Source: Serratia marcescens
GTDB lineage: Bacteria; Pseudomonadota; Gammaproteobacteria; Enterobacterales; Enterobacteriaceae
Assembly (NCBI RefSeq): GCF_001902635.1
Contig: NZ_MJAO01000008.1
Span: 124,001-188,000, forward strand
DNA: 64,000 nucleotides
Direction of reading: 5' to 3'
Under the pieces are notes generated by a model. That model saw only the letters and a program-made list of their open reading frames with translations. It searched no databases and was not told where the DNA came from. Position 1 is the stretch's first letter. Each line of letters starts with the position of its first letter. The translations under genes were made by a program, and so were the position numbers. Positions 56,665 through 64,000 of the stretch are shown here, one piece after another.

Positions 56665-56898
56665 TTAATCCACCACCGTTTCGATTTTCTTGAACAGCGG
56701 GCAGTCGGCTACGCCGATAAAGCCGTTGTCGCCATTGACGTACTGGGCGATCGCCACGTTGCGCGCCGTCAGGTATTTACACTGCAATCCCAACCCGCCG
56801 ACATTCTTGTTGCTGCCGATCAGCACGCCGTAGCCCGAGATCAGAAATCCGCCGTAAATAACCGCCAACACCAGTACCCACTTAATCAATCTGCTCAT
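56665..56898 (-). CDS. yobH: YobH-family exported small protein
   Basis: A 77-residue protein aligned with E. coli YobH (79). The N-terminal membrane or signal segment [20 protein letters not shown] is followed by [20 protein letters not shown] and a second conserved cysteine in GVADCPLF, likely a disulfide in the periplasm. Function unknown. It is divergent from mgrB, the same arrangement of neighbours as in E. coli. Confidence 0.9.
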   Translation of the reverse strand: MSRLIKWVLVLAVIYGGFLISGYGVLIGSNKNVGGLGLQCKYLTARNVAIAQYVNGDNGFIGVADCPLFKKIETVVD

Positions 56899-57000
56899 TG
56901 TACTTCCTCGTTGTTCTTGATGATTCGATCTAGCCACGGCGCCAGCGCGGCGGCAAGGGTAACAGTCTGAAACCGGGCGATAGCCAGATATCTAAACGGC

Positions 57001-57021
57001 AAGTTAAACTTCGTTTAACTT
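57001..57021. promoter_or_regulatory. perfect palindrome upstream of mgrB, candidate PhoP-type site
   Basis: AAGTTAAAC, TTC, GTTTAACTT is a perfect 9-bp inverted repeat in the intergenic region between divergent yobH and mgrB. GTTTA half-sites are the core of PhoP boxes, and mgrB is a classical PhoP target, but the spacing of direct half-sites is not the canonical N5. It ends 38 bp before the mgrB start. Confidence 0.45.
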
Positions 57022-57059
57022 GTCTGTGATAACATGCGCGATAGATTACCTAGATAACA

Positions 57060-57218
57060 ATGAGGCTGCTAAAGTTGTTGCGAAAAAAAATCCTCGTGAT
57101 AATGACGGCTGTCGCTGCCTGCCTGTTTTTCTACCTGTTGGCGCTGGACAGTTATTGCGACGATGGCGGAAACTTTGCACTGGGCATCTGTTCGGTGACG
57201 CGCTTCGTGCCCTGGTAA
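57060..57218 (+). CDS. mgrB: MgrB, feedback inhibitor of PhoQ
   Basis: A 52-residue inner-membrane protein. A basic start (RLLKLLRKK) leads into one membrane segment (ILVIMTAVAACLFFYLLAL) and a periplasmic tail with the invariant cysteines and ending of MgrB: CDDGGNFALGICSVTRFVPW against E. coli [20 protein letters not shown]. MgrB binds PhoQ and represses its kinase, so it restrains the PhoPQ regulon and polymyxin resistance. The Shine-Dalgarno is weak. It is not found by gene callers using longer minimal length. Confidence 0.92.
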   Translation: MRLLKLLRKKILVIMTAVAACLFFYLLALDSYCDDGGNFALGICSVTRFVPW

Positions 57219-57299
57219 GCAATGTGGGGCGGGGATGTTCGCACTACGGCCGCGAGTGTTAAGATGACGGCCTGAATTTCGCAGTAGATAGGATTGTCC

Positions 57300-57578
57300 A
57301 TGTACGATTTAGGTTTTGGCCAGAATGGCCTTCTGTCACTGGGCCTTGCCGCCGTGGCGTTGCTGGCCGGGCTGTGGGTTTGGTTCCTGGTGAACCGCGC
57401 CAGCGTGCGCGCCAACGAGCAGATTCGTCTGCTGCAGGAAATCGCCGAGCAGCAGCGCCAGCAAACGGCGCTGTTGAAACGGCTGGCGCACAGCGCGCGC
57501 GGCGACAACGGCAGTGCCGATGACGACGACGATCTCAGCCCCGCGCTGGATTTCAAAGGGTTTATCCCCGAACGTTAA
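57300..57578 (+). CDS. yebO: YebO-family small membrane protein
   Basis: A 92-residue protein with one N-terminal membrane segment (LLSLGLAAVALLAGLWVWFL), then VNRASVRANEQIRLLQEIAEQ, a coiled-coil region almost identical in pattern to E. coli YebO (95), and an acidic tail. AGGA lies 7 bp before ATG 57300. Function unknown, but it neighbours mgrB in enterobacteria. Confidence 0.88.
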   Translation: MYDLGFGQNGLLSLGLAAVALLAGLWVWFLVNRASVRANEQIRLLQEIAEQQRQQTALLKRLAHSARGDNGSADDDDDLSPALDFKGFIPER

Positions 57579-57617
57579 GCATGATGCTCCGGTCGGCGGC
57601 AGCGCCGCCGGGGCGTC

Positions 57618-58025
57618 TCAGTAAAACACCATGCCCTGATACGGTTTTTCCCGACACGCCGCGAGGCGGCTGGCCAGATCGCCGGCATGGATCTCCAATT
57701 GATGCCCATCAGGATCGAGAAAATAAAGCGATTCGCCTTCACTGCGGTTGCTTTTCCACTCTTCGACGCCGTTCTGGCGCAACCGCTCGCTGACCCGCTC
57801 AATGTGCTCCGGCGCGACGCTGAAGGCGTAATGGGTGTAATCGCGCGCGCTTTGCTGCGTGCGCGCCTCATCCAGCGACAGGCACAGCCACAGCGCCCCC
57901 AACGAGAGATAGCCGCCGCCTTGCCAGCGGGCGTGCGGGGTAAACCCCAACAGACGATGATAAAAATCGAAGCTGCGATCGAGATCGCTGACGGCGAGCG
58001 TCAGGTGATTGAGGCCGGTCAACAT
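57618..58025 (-). CDS. fosA: FosA fosfomycin-resistance glutathione transferase
   Basis: A 135-residue vicinal-oxygen-chelate enzyme. The start [19 protein letters not shown] carries the first metal histidine, [10 protein letters not shown] the second and [12 protein letters not shown] the glutamate and the third. K+ and Mn2+ site residues around SLYFLDPDG and the C-terminal [11 protein letters not shown] match plasmid and chromosomal FosA. It opens the epoxide of fosfomycin with glutathione. No IS or transposon flanks it, so it appears chromosomal and intrinsic. ATG 58025 excludes a longer N-terminal reading that has no homology. Confidence 0.93.
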   Translation of the reverse strand: MLTGLNHLTLAVSDLDRSFDFYHRLLGFTPHARWQGGGYLSLGALWLCLSLDEARTQQSARDYTHYAFSVAPEHIERVSERLRQNGVEEWKSNRSEGESLYFLDPDGHQLEIHAGDLASRLAACREKPYQGMVFY

Positions 58026-58193
58026 GCGGGGTTCCTGGGCGGTAAACAGGCAAAAAGTGTACTCAGGCGGAAGGGAAAGATAAAGGGGGAAAAGCATTAG
58101 TACAGATAATGTGAAAACCGGCATCGCTGTCATAAAACTGTCGTACAGACATCGTAATGTAGCGCGAACCTTACAAAAGATGGATGAAGCCGA

Positions 58194-58496
58194 ATGATTA
58201 AATGGTATGAAGAAAGCGATGCCGAAGTGAACCGCAGCATCGCGTTGCTAACCGGAGAGAACCCGGATAAGTGGTATCCCTACGGTGGTGTGAAAGGTAA
58301 AGATTACTGCAAGAACCCCTCCGATGCCTGGCCGATCATCTGCGCCAATAAAATCAGCCTGAACCCCGACAACCACAGCGACAACCCGCAATGGCAGGCG
58401 CGTATGAGCACCCAAGGCGGTGAGTGGCAGGCGGACAGCGTCAGCCCGCTGCGCGCGGCGATGATCTGTTTTCTGATGAGCCGGCAGGCTAACTGA
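58194..58496 (+). CDS. NinX-like/DUF2591 phage-type protein
   Basis: A 100-residue protein. [18 protein letters not shown] starts it and [20 protein letters not shown] then QWQA reproduce the layout of DUF2591/NinX proteins of lambdoid phages, which occur in the nin region. Function is unknown even in phage. No integrase or other phage gene stands next to it, so it is an isolated acquisition or a domesticated remnant. Start codon context is weak. Confidence 0.65.
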   Translation: MIKWYEESDAEVNRSIALLTGENPDKWYPYGGVKGKDYCKNPSDAWPIICANKISLNPDNHSDNPQWQARMSTQGGEWQADSVSPLRAAMICFLMSRQAN

Positions 58497-58571
58497 TTCG
58501 AAAAAATACCGGTGATTGGTAAGAGTTTCTCCTTTTTCTAATAACAGAACTGTCGTTGGCGGAGGCTGTTT

Positions 58572-58808
58572 ATGAAGCGCATTATCAAAGGTGATAAAAA
58601 CTTGTCTCATCTGGTGATTGCCCACGCGGCGATCGATCGTCACGCCGAAAGCTTCGGCCAGCGCCGTCAGGGCTGGCCCTCAACCTACCTGATAAAATAT
58701 CAAAACGATCGCGTGGCGGTGGAAGTGGTCACGCGTCGCCAGTCTTACGTCGCCACGCTGATGATCGGCGCACGCAACCTGACCAAATTGTGCGGTATGC
58801 CGGGCTGA
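58572..58808 (+). CDS. small phage-type protein, DUF4060-like
   Basis: A 78-residue basic protein: MKRIIKGDKNLSHLVIAHAA, then a WPSTYLIKYQNDRVAVEVVT strand pair and VATLMIGARNLTKLC. The central VAVEVVTRRQSYVATLM pattern resembles DUF4060 proteins of prophages. Evidence is by pattern only. It lies 75 bp after the NinX-like gene, with GGAGG 8 bp before the start, so the two may have arrived together. Confidence 0.55.
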   Translation: MKRIIKGDKNLSHLVIAHAAIDRHAESFGQRRQGWPSTYLIKYQNDRVAVEVVTRRQSYVATLMIGARNLTKLCGMPG

Positions 58809-58983
58809 ACGCTGCCGTTTCAAACATTTCATCCGTAAAGAAATCGCGCTCCGGCTCACCGTCTCGGGGCGCTACTCCTTGATGCTTACGGGGTTAAGTG
58901 TTAAAAAGCCGCCCGCAGATACATTTATTGATTGGTGAAATCTTGGCCGATAACGGCAGGGGTGTACGCCATATGAGGATAAG

Positions 58984-60345
58984 ATGGGCGGTCAGCATCA
59001 GGATACTCCGCTAAAACGCGGCTTAAAAAACAGACACATACAGCTTATTGCCCTCGGGGGCGCCATCGGCACCGGTTTATTTCTCGGCATTGCGCAAACC
59101 ATAAAAATGGCCGGCCCCGCGGTGCTGTTGGGCTACGCCATCGGTGGCTTTATCGCGTTTCTGATCATGCGCCAACTGGGCGAGATGGTGGTGGAAGAGC
59201 CGGTCGCCGGATCGTTCAGCCACTTTGCCCATAAATATTGGGGCGATTTCGCCGGTTTCCTTTCCGGCTGGAACTACTGGGCGATGTTCATTCTGGTCGG
59301 CATGGCGGAACTGACCGCCGTCGGCATCTACATTCAGTATTGGTGGCCGGAGATCCCCACCTGGGCCTCCGCCGCGCTGTTCTTCGTGCTGATTAACCTG
59401 ATCAATTTGGTGAACGTGCGCCTGTACGGCGAAACCGAGTTTTGGTTTGCCATCATCAAGGTGGTGGCGATTGTCGGCATGATTGTGTTCGGCGCCTGGC
59501 TGTTGGTCAGCGGCAACGGCGGACCGCAAGCCAGCATCACCAACCTCTGGCAACAGGGCGGCTTTATGCCGCACGGCATCTCCGGGCTGGTGATGGCGAT
59601 GGCGGTGATCATGTTCTCGTTCGGCGGATTGGAAATGGTCGGCATCACCGCAGCGGAAGCGGCCGATCCGCGCCGCAGCATCCCCAAGGCTACCAATCAG
59701 GTGGTGTACCGTATTCTGATCTTCTATATCGGTTCGCTGACCGTGTTGCTTTCGCTCTATCCGTGGGGGCAAGTGGTGGAGGGCGGCAGCCCGTTCGTGC
59801 TGATCTTCCATGCGCTGAACAGCAATCTGGTGGCGACCGTGCTCAACGTGGTGGTGTTGACCGCTGCGCTGTCGGTTTACAACAGCGGCGTTTACGCCAA
59901 CAGCCGTATGCTGTTCGGCCTGGCCAGCCAGGGCAATGCGCCGAAGGCGCTGACGCGCGTCAACAAACGCGGCGTGCCGGTGTTGTCGATCGCGCTGTCG
60001 GCGCTGATTACCTCGATCGGGGTGCTGATCAACTACCTGATGCCCGGCAAGGCGTTTGAGCTGCTGATGGCGTTGGTGGTTTCCACGCTGGTGATCAACT
60101 GGGTGATGATCTGTCTGGCGCACCTGAAATTCCGCGCCGCGAAGAACCGCCAGGGCGTTATTCCCAGTTTCAAGGCGTTGTGGTATCCGTTCGGCAATTA
60201 CCTGTGCCTCGCGTTCCTCAGTCTGATTCTGGTGATTATGTATTTCAGCGAAGGGATCCGCATCTCGGTGTTGCTGATGCCGGTGTGGATTGCGGTGTTG
60301 TGGGCCGGGTTTATGCTGACGCGTCGCAAAGGCGCCAAGCGTTAA
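58984..60345 (+). CDS. aromatic amino-acid permease, AroP/PheP type
   Basis: A 453-residue APC-family permease with 12 membrane spans. KRGLKNRHIQLIALGGAIGT and MRQLGEMVVEEPVAGSFSHF are the amino-acid-transporter signatures, and VYRILIFYIGSLTVLLSLYP marks the AroP/PheP branch. The N-terminus and HFAHKYWG resemble AroP, while MAGPAVLLGY and VNVRLYGETEFWFA resemble PheP, so the substrate range (Phe, Tyr, Trp) cannot be narrowed. It probably co-transports protons. It has its own promoter region of about 175 bp and a hairpin terminator just after the stop (60355). Confidence 0.88.
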   Translation: MGGQHQDTPLKRGLKNRHIQLIALGGAIGTGLFLGIAQTIKMAGPAVLLGYAIGGFIAFLIMRQLGEMVVEEPVAGSFSHFAHKYWGDFAGFLSGWNYWAMFILVGMAELTAVGIYIQYWWPEIPTWASAALFFVLINLINLVNVRLYGETEFWFAIIKVVAIVGMIVFGAWLLVSGNGGPQASITNLWQQGGFMPHGISGLVMAMAVIMFSFGGLEMVGITAAEAADPRRSIPKATNQVVYRILIFYIGSLTVLLSLYPWGQVVEGGSPFVLIFHALNSNLVATVLNVVVLTAALSVYNSGVYANSRMLFGLASQGNAPKALTRVNKRGVPVLSIALSALITSIGVLINYLMPGKAFELLMALVVSTLVINWVMICLAHLKFRAAKNRQGVIPSFKALWYPFGNYLCLAFLSLILVIMYFSEGIRISVLLMPVWIAVLWAGFMLTRRKGAKR

Positions 60346-60354
60346 TCTGCGTGT

Positions 60355-60379
60355 GCGGAGGCGTATGGCGCGCCTCCGC
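60355..60379. terminator. hairpin between convergent permease and small membrane-protein genes
   Basis: GCGGAGGCG, loop TATGGCG and CGCCTCCGC give a perfect 9-bp stem starting 9 bp after the permease stop, followed by TTCTCTTCTC. It can serve both convergent genes. Confidence 0.65.
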
Positions 60380-60390
60380 TTCTCTTCTCG

Positions 60391-60681
60391 TCAGCTGCGC
60401 GGCATAAAGGCGCGCCCCTCACCGTTACCCCGCCCCAGCAGTTTCCGGCACAGCAGCAGCAGGGTGCTTATCACGTCGATGGCCACCACGCTGAGCATCA
60501 TCAGCGTCAGCATGAAGAAACCGAGCAGCGAACCGGCCAGCAGCACCAAGGGTGTGGGCACGCGCAGACGGCGCCATTTCATGGCGAAATACATTTTCCA
60601 GTATTGCTTCTGTGCCAGCAGCGCGCTGCGAATACGGCGGCCCAGGCCGGCGCCTGATTTACGGGATGTCGAACGACTCAT
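60391..60681 (-). CDS. hypothetical small membrane protein
   Basis: A 96-residue basic protein. A cationic N-terminal half (RKSGAGLGRRIRSALL and MKWRRLRVPTP) leads to a hydrophobic stretch of about 30 residues (LVLLAGSLLGFFMLTLMMLS and VVAIDVISTLLLLC) long enough for one or two spans, and a basic tail. AGGAGAGG precedes ATG 60681. Not recognised as a named family. It is convergent with the permease gene. Confidence 0.6.
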   Translation of the reverse strand: MSRSTSRKSGAGLGRRIRSALLAQKQYWKMYFAMKWRRLRVPTPLVLLAGSLLGFFMLTLMMLSVVAIDVISTLLLLCRKLLGRGNGEGRAFMPRS

Positions 60682-60903
60682 AACCTCTCCTTTTCTGTAT
60701 GCCCTATAAGTCAATCACAAAGATCTTAAGAGAGGCTTAACGGGCTCTTGGCGGCCCTGGCTTTCTCACCGGAGTGAGACAACAAAATCCGGCAAAAGCT
60801 CCCTCGATGCTGCGCACGGCTGACGAAGTGCGGGCTTCGCCGGGTTTGTTACACTGAAAGTCATGCCCGTGCAGGGCGCGCAGCGGCTGGGAGAACGAGC
60901 AGG

Positions 60904-61899
60904 ATGAAGAGAATCAATCGTTATTATGACGCGGCCAAGGCGCATCACACGCCGGAGGGCTTTCGCAACCCGGAGCCTTCGCAGCGCCGGGAGGGCGACC
61001 TGCAGCGCTGGCAGGACGAGCGCAAGCGGCAGGGTTTGCCCAAGCCGCCGCAGTTGGGCTACGCACAATTTACCGAGCGCTGGTGGCAACCCGCCGATCT
61101 CAGCGGCAGTGACGACAGTATCTGGTGGCTGGGGCATGCATCGATGCTACTGCGGTTGGGCGGCCGTTATACCCTGATCGACCCGGTGTTGTCCGAGCGC
61201 GCCTCGCCGCTAAGTTTTTATGGCCCGAAGCGCAGAACGCCAACGCCGCTGACGGTGGAGCAACTGCCGGCGGTGGAGGCGGTGCTGATCTCCCATAACC
61301 ATTACGACCATCTCGACAGGCGTACCGTGCGGCAGTTGGCGCGGCGCTTCCCGCAGGCCGAGTTCATCGTGCCGCTCGGGTTGAAGCGTTGGTTCCGCCG
61401 CTATCGGTTGAAGGTGCATGAACTGGACTGGTGGCAGAGCCTGTCATTGGGGGAACTGACGGTCTATGCCACCCCGGCTCGGCACTGGAGCATGCGCACG
61501 CTGTGGGACCGCAATCGCTCTCTGTGGTGTGGTTGGGTGATCCATCATCCGGCGCTGCGGTTTTATTTTTCCGGCGACAGCGGCTATTCGGAGAGACTGG
61601 CGGAGATTGGCCGGCGGCTGGGGCCTTTCGATGTGGCGGCGCTGCCGATCGGCGCGTATGCGCCGCGCTGGTTTATGCAGGAACAGCATATGGATCCGCA
61701 GCAGTCGGTCACGCTGTATCGCGAGCTTAATCAACCGCGAGCGATCCCCATCCATTGGGGGGTATTCGAATTGGCGGACGAGTCGCTGGACGAGCCGCCG
61801 CAGCAGTTGAACCTGGCGCTGAGCGAAGCGGGGCTGGAACAACATCAATTTCACCCGCTGAAGATTGGCGAGCGCATCGCGTTGCAGGATTCGCGTTAA
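60904..61899 (+). CDS. metallo-beta-lactamase-fold hydrolase (NAPE-PLD/UlaG-like)
   Basis: A 331-residue cytoplasmic MBL enzyme. IWWLGHASMLLRLGG and ISHNHYDHLDRR (zinc motif HxHxDH as HNHYDH) are typical of the NAPE-PLD-like branch, with further ligands in PARHWS and YFSGDSGY and a final histidine in IPIHWGVF. Human NAPE-PLD releases N-acyl-ethanolamines, but bacterial members are mostly uncharacterised. AGGATG is a poor ribosome site. The gene stands alone with a likely own promoter in the 220-bp region shared with the divergent small membrane-protein gene. Confidence 0.85.
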   Translation: MKRINRYYDAAKAHHTPEGFRNPEPSQRREGDLQRWQDERKRQGLPKPPQLGYAQFTERWWQPADLSGSDDSIWWLGHASMLLRLGGRYTLIDPVLSERASPLSFYGPKRRTPTPLTVEQLPAVEAVLISHNHYDHLDRRTVRQLARRFPQAEFIVPLGLKRWFRRYRLKVHELDWWQSLSLGELTVYATPARHWSMRTLWDRNRSLWCGWVIHHPALRFYFSGDSGYSERLAEIGRRLGPFDVAALPIGAYAPRWFMQEQHMDPQQSVTLYRELNQPRAIPIHWGVFELADESLDEPPQQLNLALSEAGLEQHQFHPLKIGERIALQDSR

Positions 61900-62621
61900 A
61901 GTTATCTCACCAGCCTGGCTGACGAGGCGAGGGATGAATAATGCCAACGGTTTGAAAGCGAGGCAGTAATTAGAGGAATTGATAAGCGCGGGTGGTGATT
62001 AAAATAACCACCCGGTATTCAGGATTTAATTCAACGTCAAACTTTCACTGTTCGTAACATTATTCCGGCTATTGAAGTTTACGGCATTCGGATTATTTAT
62101 GATGAACGACAGACGAACCTGAGATGCCGCCGGGTACTGCATGCTTATGCAGTTGCCGCCGCAATGGCAAGCGCGGCATCGCGTCGCCCCGCGGTTACGT
62201 TTTCGCCGGTTGGCGGCGGGGCTGGCGGCAGACGGTGAACACGCTGGCCGGCGGTAAATGGTCGGATGAGCGCAGAATAAATTGGCCCCCGTTCATCGAT
62301 ATTCAAATGTTGCATATCAAATTCCATAAAGATTCAAATTTTTTAACGTTATAAGCGGCAGGGCGGCCGAAATGTCGTGGTGGGCATACGTCAGAACGAT
62401 GAAAGTTTTGTTAAAATACCGTCAGAATGCGGGGTTTAGCGCGGCGATTTCAGTAAGCAGAAAATAGCCGATGCTTCAACATCTTTTGGCCTATTTAAGC
62501 AAATGTGGCTCTCGACCGTTTCAAATATGTGCGACATGTCGTTCGGTGATTAAAAATGGCTTGCCATCGCATACAGAGTATGTGATAACGCATCTGGGTA
62601 AAACGAGGTACAGTTCTGTAT
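61900..62621. other. 722-bp region without a supported gene
   Basis: It contains a hairpin GGGTGGT / ACCACCC (61990-62013). On the minus strand a frame ends at about 62029 with a natural-looking protein C-terminus (SFIINNPNAVNFNS then RNNVTNSESLTLN) that loses coherence further upstream, as in a decayed secreted or fimbrial gene; no reliable start is visible. The right part (62350-62621) is the long 5' leader and promoter area of yobF-cspC, where I saw no clear -35/-10 pair. Confidence 0.45.
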
Positions 62622-62738
62622 ATGTGTGGCATTTTCAGTAAAGAAGTTCTGAGTAAAGACGTTAGCGTTGAATACCGCTTCTCTGCCGATCCTTATCTTA
62701 GTGCCTCAAGCAGTAACGACTCTAGTTTGTCTATGTAA
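62622..62738 (+). CDS. yobF: YobF small stress protein
   Basis: A 38-residue protein starting [20 protein letters not shown], nearly identical to E. coli YobF (47 residues) for its first 24 residues, then diverging and ending nine residues shorter. E. coli YobF accumulates after heat shock and is co-transcribed with cspC. Here cspC starts 41 bp downstream, so the same operon is likely. Too short for usual gene finders. Confidence 0.9.
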   Translation: MCGIFSKEVLSKDVSVEYRFSADPYLSASSSNDSSLSM

Positions 62739-62779
62739 CGCCCTCGGGCGGTTTAAACAATCCAAAGGAAATACTCAAG

Positions 62780-62989
62780 ATGGCAAAGATCAAAGGTCAA
62801 GTTAAGTGGTTCAACGAGTCTAAAGGTTTCGGTTTCATCACCCCGGCTGACGGCAGCAAAGACGTGTTCGTACACTTCTCTGCAATCCAGGGTAACGGCT
62901 TCAAAACCCTGGCTGAAGGCCAGAACGTTGAGTTCGAAATCCAAGATGGCCAGAAAGGCCCATCTGCAGTAAACGTTACTGCTATCTAA
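62780..62989 (+). CDS. cspC: cold-shock-domain RNA chaperone CspC
   Basis: A 69-residue single cold-shock domain. It equals E. coli CspC except for one Ala-to-Ser change near residue 62, and it carries RNP1 (KGFGFI) and RNP2 (VFVHF). CspC melts RNA secondary structure and stabilises sigma-S-dependent mRNAs; it is constitutively expressed, not cold-induced. AAGGAAA lies 8-9 bp before ATG 62780. It is followed 17 bp later by an intrinsic terminator. Confidence 0.97.
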   Translation: MAKIKGQVKWFNESKGFGFITPADGSKDVFVHFSAIQGNGFKTLAEGQNVEFEIQDGQKGPSAVNVTAI

Positions 62990-63005
62990 TCAGCGTCAGC
63001 TGTAC

Positions 63006-63033
63006 AAAAAGCCCGCCTTCGAGCGGGCTTTTT
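63006..63033 (+). terminator. cspC terminator
   Basis: AAAAAGCCCGC and GCGGGCTTTTT around CTTCGA; perfect stem with T-run on the cspC side and A-run symmetry that allows use from the opposite strand. Confidence 0.9.
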
Positions 63034-63041
63034 CGTTTCCG

Positions 63042-63758
63042 TCATCCGGCGGCGATAACGATGCCGGCGTACTGGTTGCGGCCTTTGATCCCAGGATGCG
63101 TCGGATCCAACGCACGCCGGTGGCTGTTGCGGCGATAGCTGGTGTATTTGAAGCGCTGCGGCCGCTGTGGGTCGACGTCCGGCGTGCAGATGGTGCAACT
63201 GCCGGCGCGGTCAACGGCGGCGAAGCCGAGCGTCGCCAGCTTGTATTCGGCGATGGCGGCCAAATCCAGATGTCGGTAATGTGGGCTGATCAGCGTGGCG
63301 GGCAGCGGCAGGCGTTGTTTAAAATTCGCCACCAGCGCTTCGTCGACCTCGTAACAGCACGGACCGGCGGCGGGGCCGATAGAGGCCACCCAATCGGCGG
63401 TGTCGTCGTCCTGGCGAATACGTGCCGCCATGTGTTCCAGAATGCCGTCCAGCAGCCCGCGCCAGCCGGCATGGACCGCCGCGATGGCGCTGCCGTCACG
63501 GCGGCTGAACAGCACCGGCAGGCAGTCCGCCGTCAGCACGCTGAGCAGAATGCCGGGCTGGCGGGTGTAGAAGCCGTCGGCGTCACCGCACGCCTGCGCC
63601 GGCTGCAGCACGTCGACGATGCGGGTGCCGTGCACCTGCTTTTTTTCCGGCAACGTGGCGCTGTAGGGCAACAAGTGCCCGGGCAGCAGCGCGATTTTGC
63701 TGCCGAAGCCGTGTTGAATGTGAGGCACCGCATCGAGCAGCGCGGAACGATCGCTCAT
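63042..63758 (-). CDS. YfiH/YlmD-type laccase-domain (multicopper polyphenol oxidase family) protein
   Basis: A 238-residue protein of the DUF152 family. EKKQVHGTRIVDV, TADCLPVLFSRRDG and AVHAGWRGLLDGI are the three catalytic-metal motifs, with a fourth histidine region near SHRRALDP. Family members act on purine nucleosides or, in enterobacteria, edit peptidoglycan precursors (YfiH/PgeF). E. coli YfiH lies near clpB, so this copy beside rlmA may be a paralogue. It is convergent with cspC. Confidence 0.85.
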   Translation of the reverse strand: MSDRSALLDAVPHIQHGFGSKIALLPGHLLPYSATLPEKKQVHGTRIVDVLQPAQACGDADGFYTRQPGILLSVLTADCLPVLFSRRDGSAIAAVHAGWRGLLDGILEHMAARIRQDDDTADWVASIGPAAGPCCYEVDEALVANFKQRLPLPATLISPHYRHLDLAAIAEYKLATLGFAAVDRAGSCTICTPDVDPQRPQRFKYTSYRRNSHRRALDPTHPGIKGRNQYAGIVIAAG

Positions 63759-63919
63759 AACTTATGTTCACCTGCGTGAGAAAACAGACTCTCAGTGTAG
63801 CCAGCTTTTTCCCCGCTTGACCAGGCGTTGTTGGTGACGAAAGCGAGCGGGGATGCGCCTTGCATCGCACCGGCGCCTTCTTTAGACTAGCCGCGCCCTG
63901 TCTTTCTGGAAGCCCATTC

Positions 63920-64000
63920 ATGTCTTATCAATGTCCCCTGTGTCATCAACCGTTGCATTTTTCATCACAACAATGGCGTTGCGACGGCAACCACCAGTTC
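63920..64000 (+). CDS. rlmA: 23S rRNA (guanine745-N1)-methyltransferase, start only
   Basis: The first 27 residues are in the window. MSYQCPLCHQPLHFS and CDGNHQF reproduce the zinc-binding start of E. coli RlmA (CPLCHQPL and C-x-x-x-HQF). RlmA methylates G745 of 23S rRNA in helix 35. Location next to cspC agrees with E. coli gene order. The gene continues past the window end. Confidence 0.88.
   Translation, partial: MSYQCPLCHQPLHFSSQQWRCDGNHQF

Noticed and set aside
62145-62327. 60-residue minus-strand frame as a gene
   Set aside because: No ribosome site and no homology pattern; overlaps a different frame with a better C-terminus, so at most a remnant.

Overview
The window looks like chromosomal DNA of a Serratia species, most likely of the S. 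marcescens complex. It is GC-rich enterobacterial DNA with a CspC that is nearly the E. coli protein, MgrB, YobH, YebO, YccJ and YecF homologues, narGHJI, a complete astCADBE operon, a chromosomal fosA and an ERIC repeat. The species call is inference from gene content; I ran no database search.

Layout. 1-0.7 kb: end of a membrane-anchored ToxR/CadC-type regulator. 0.9-15.3 kb: an exopolysaccharide locus made of an epimerase gene, a JUMPstart/ops element, then an operon with a WecA-type initiating transferase, Wza, Wzc, a Wzx-type flippase, an ATP-grasp protein, five glycosyltransferases and a secreted glycosidase-like protein. No Wzy polymerase and no Wzb phosphatase are visible. 15.5-22.3 kb: narGHJI behind a perfect FNR box. 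22.5-30.5 kb: eight tightly overlapping genes (KAS III-like enzyme, OleD-like reductase, metallo-hydrolase, PaaK/F390-type adenylating enzyme, PAP2 phosphatase, sterol-desaturase-type hydroxylase and two tandem fatty-acid desaturases). This is the best candidate for an undescribed lipid pathway. 30.6-31.3 kb: a ribbon-helix-helix gene and a small membrane-protein gene split by an ERIC element.

31.3-33.8 kb: a CioAB-type cytochrome bd oxidase with a DUF2474 micro-subunit, divergent from a MocR-type regulator (34.0-35.4 kb). 35.6-41.1 kb: an oligopeptide/nickel-type ABC importer, convergent with an alpha/beta-hydrolase gene. 42.1-49.0 kb: astCADBE, with paired NtrC-like sites, ARG boxes and a sigma-54 promoter. 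49.5-50.6 kb: an OmpC/OmpF-type porin whose upstream DNA carries another tandem pair of NtrC-like sites. 50.7-58.8 kb: small stress and regulatory genes (AriR-like, YebW-like, kbp, pirin, YccJ, YecF, YobH, mgrB, YebO, fosA) and two phage-type small genes. Here a 765-bp non-autonomous IS4-family-like element has landed inside the kbp terminator.

59-64 kb: an aromatic amino-acid permease, a small membrane protein, a NAPE-PLD-like metallo-hydrolase, yobF-cspC, a YfiH-type protein and the start of rlmA. In E. coli K-12, rlmA-cspC-yobF-yebO-mgrB-yobH is contiguous; here about 5 kb separates yebO from yobF.

The genes group by function: surface carbohydrate and possibly lipid synthesis in the left third, anaerobic or low-oxygen respiration (nar, cio) in two separate operons, and nitrogen scavenging (ast plus the porin with NtrC-like sites) in the middle. 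I saw no rRNA, tRNA or CRISPR array.
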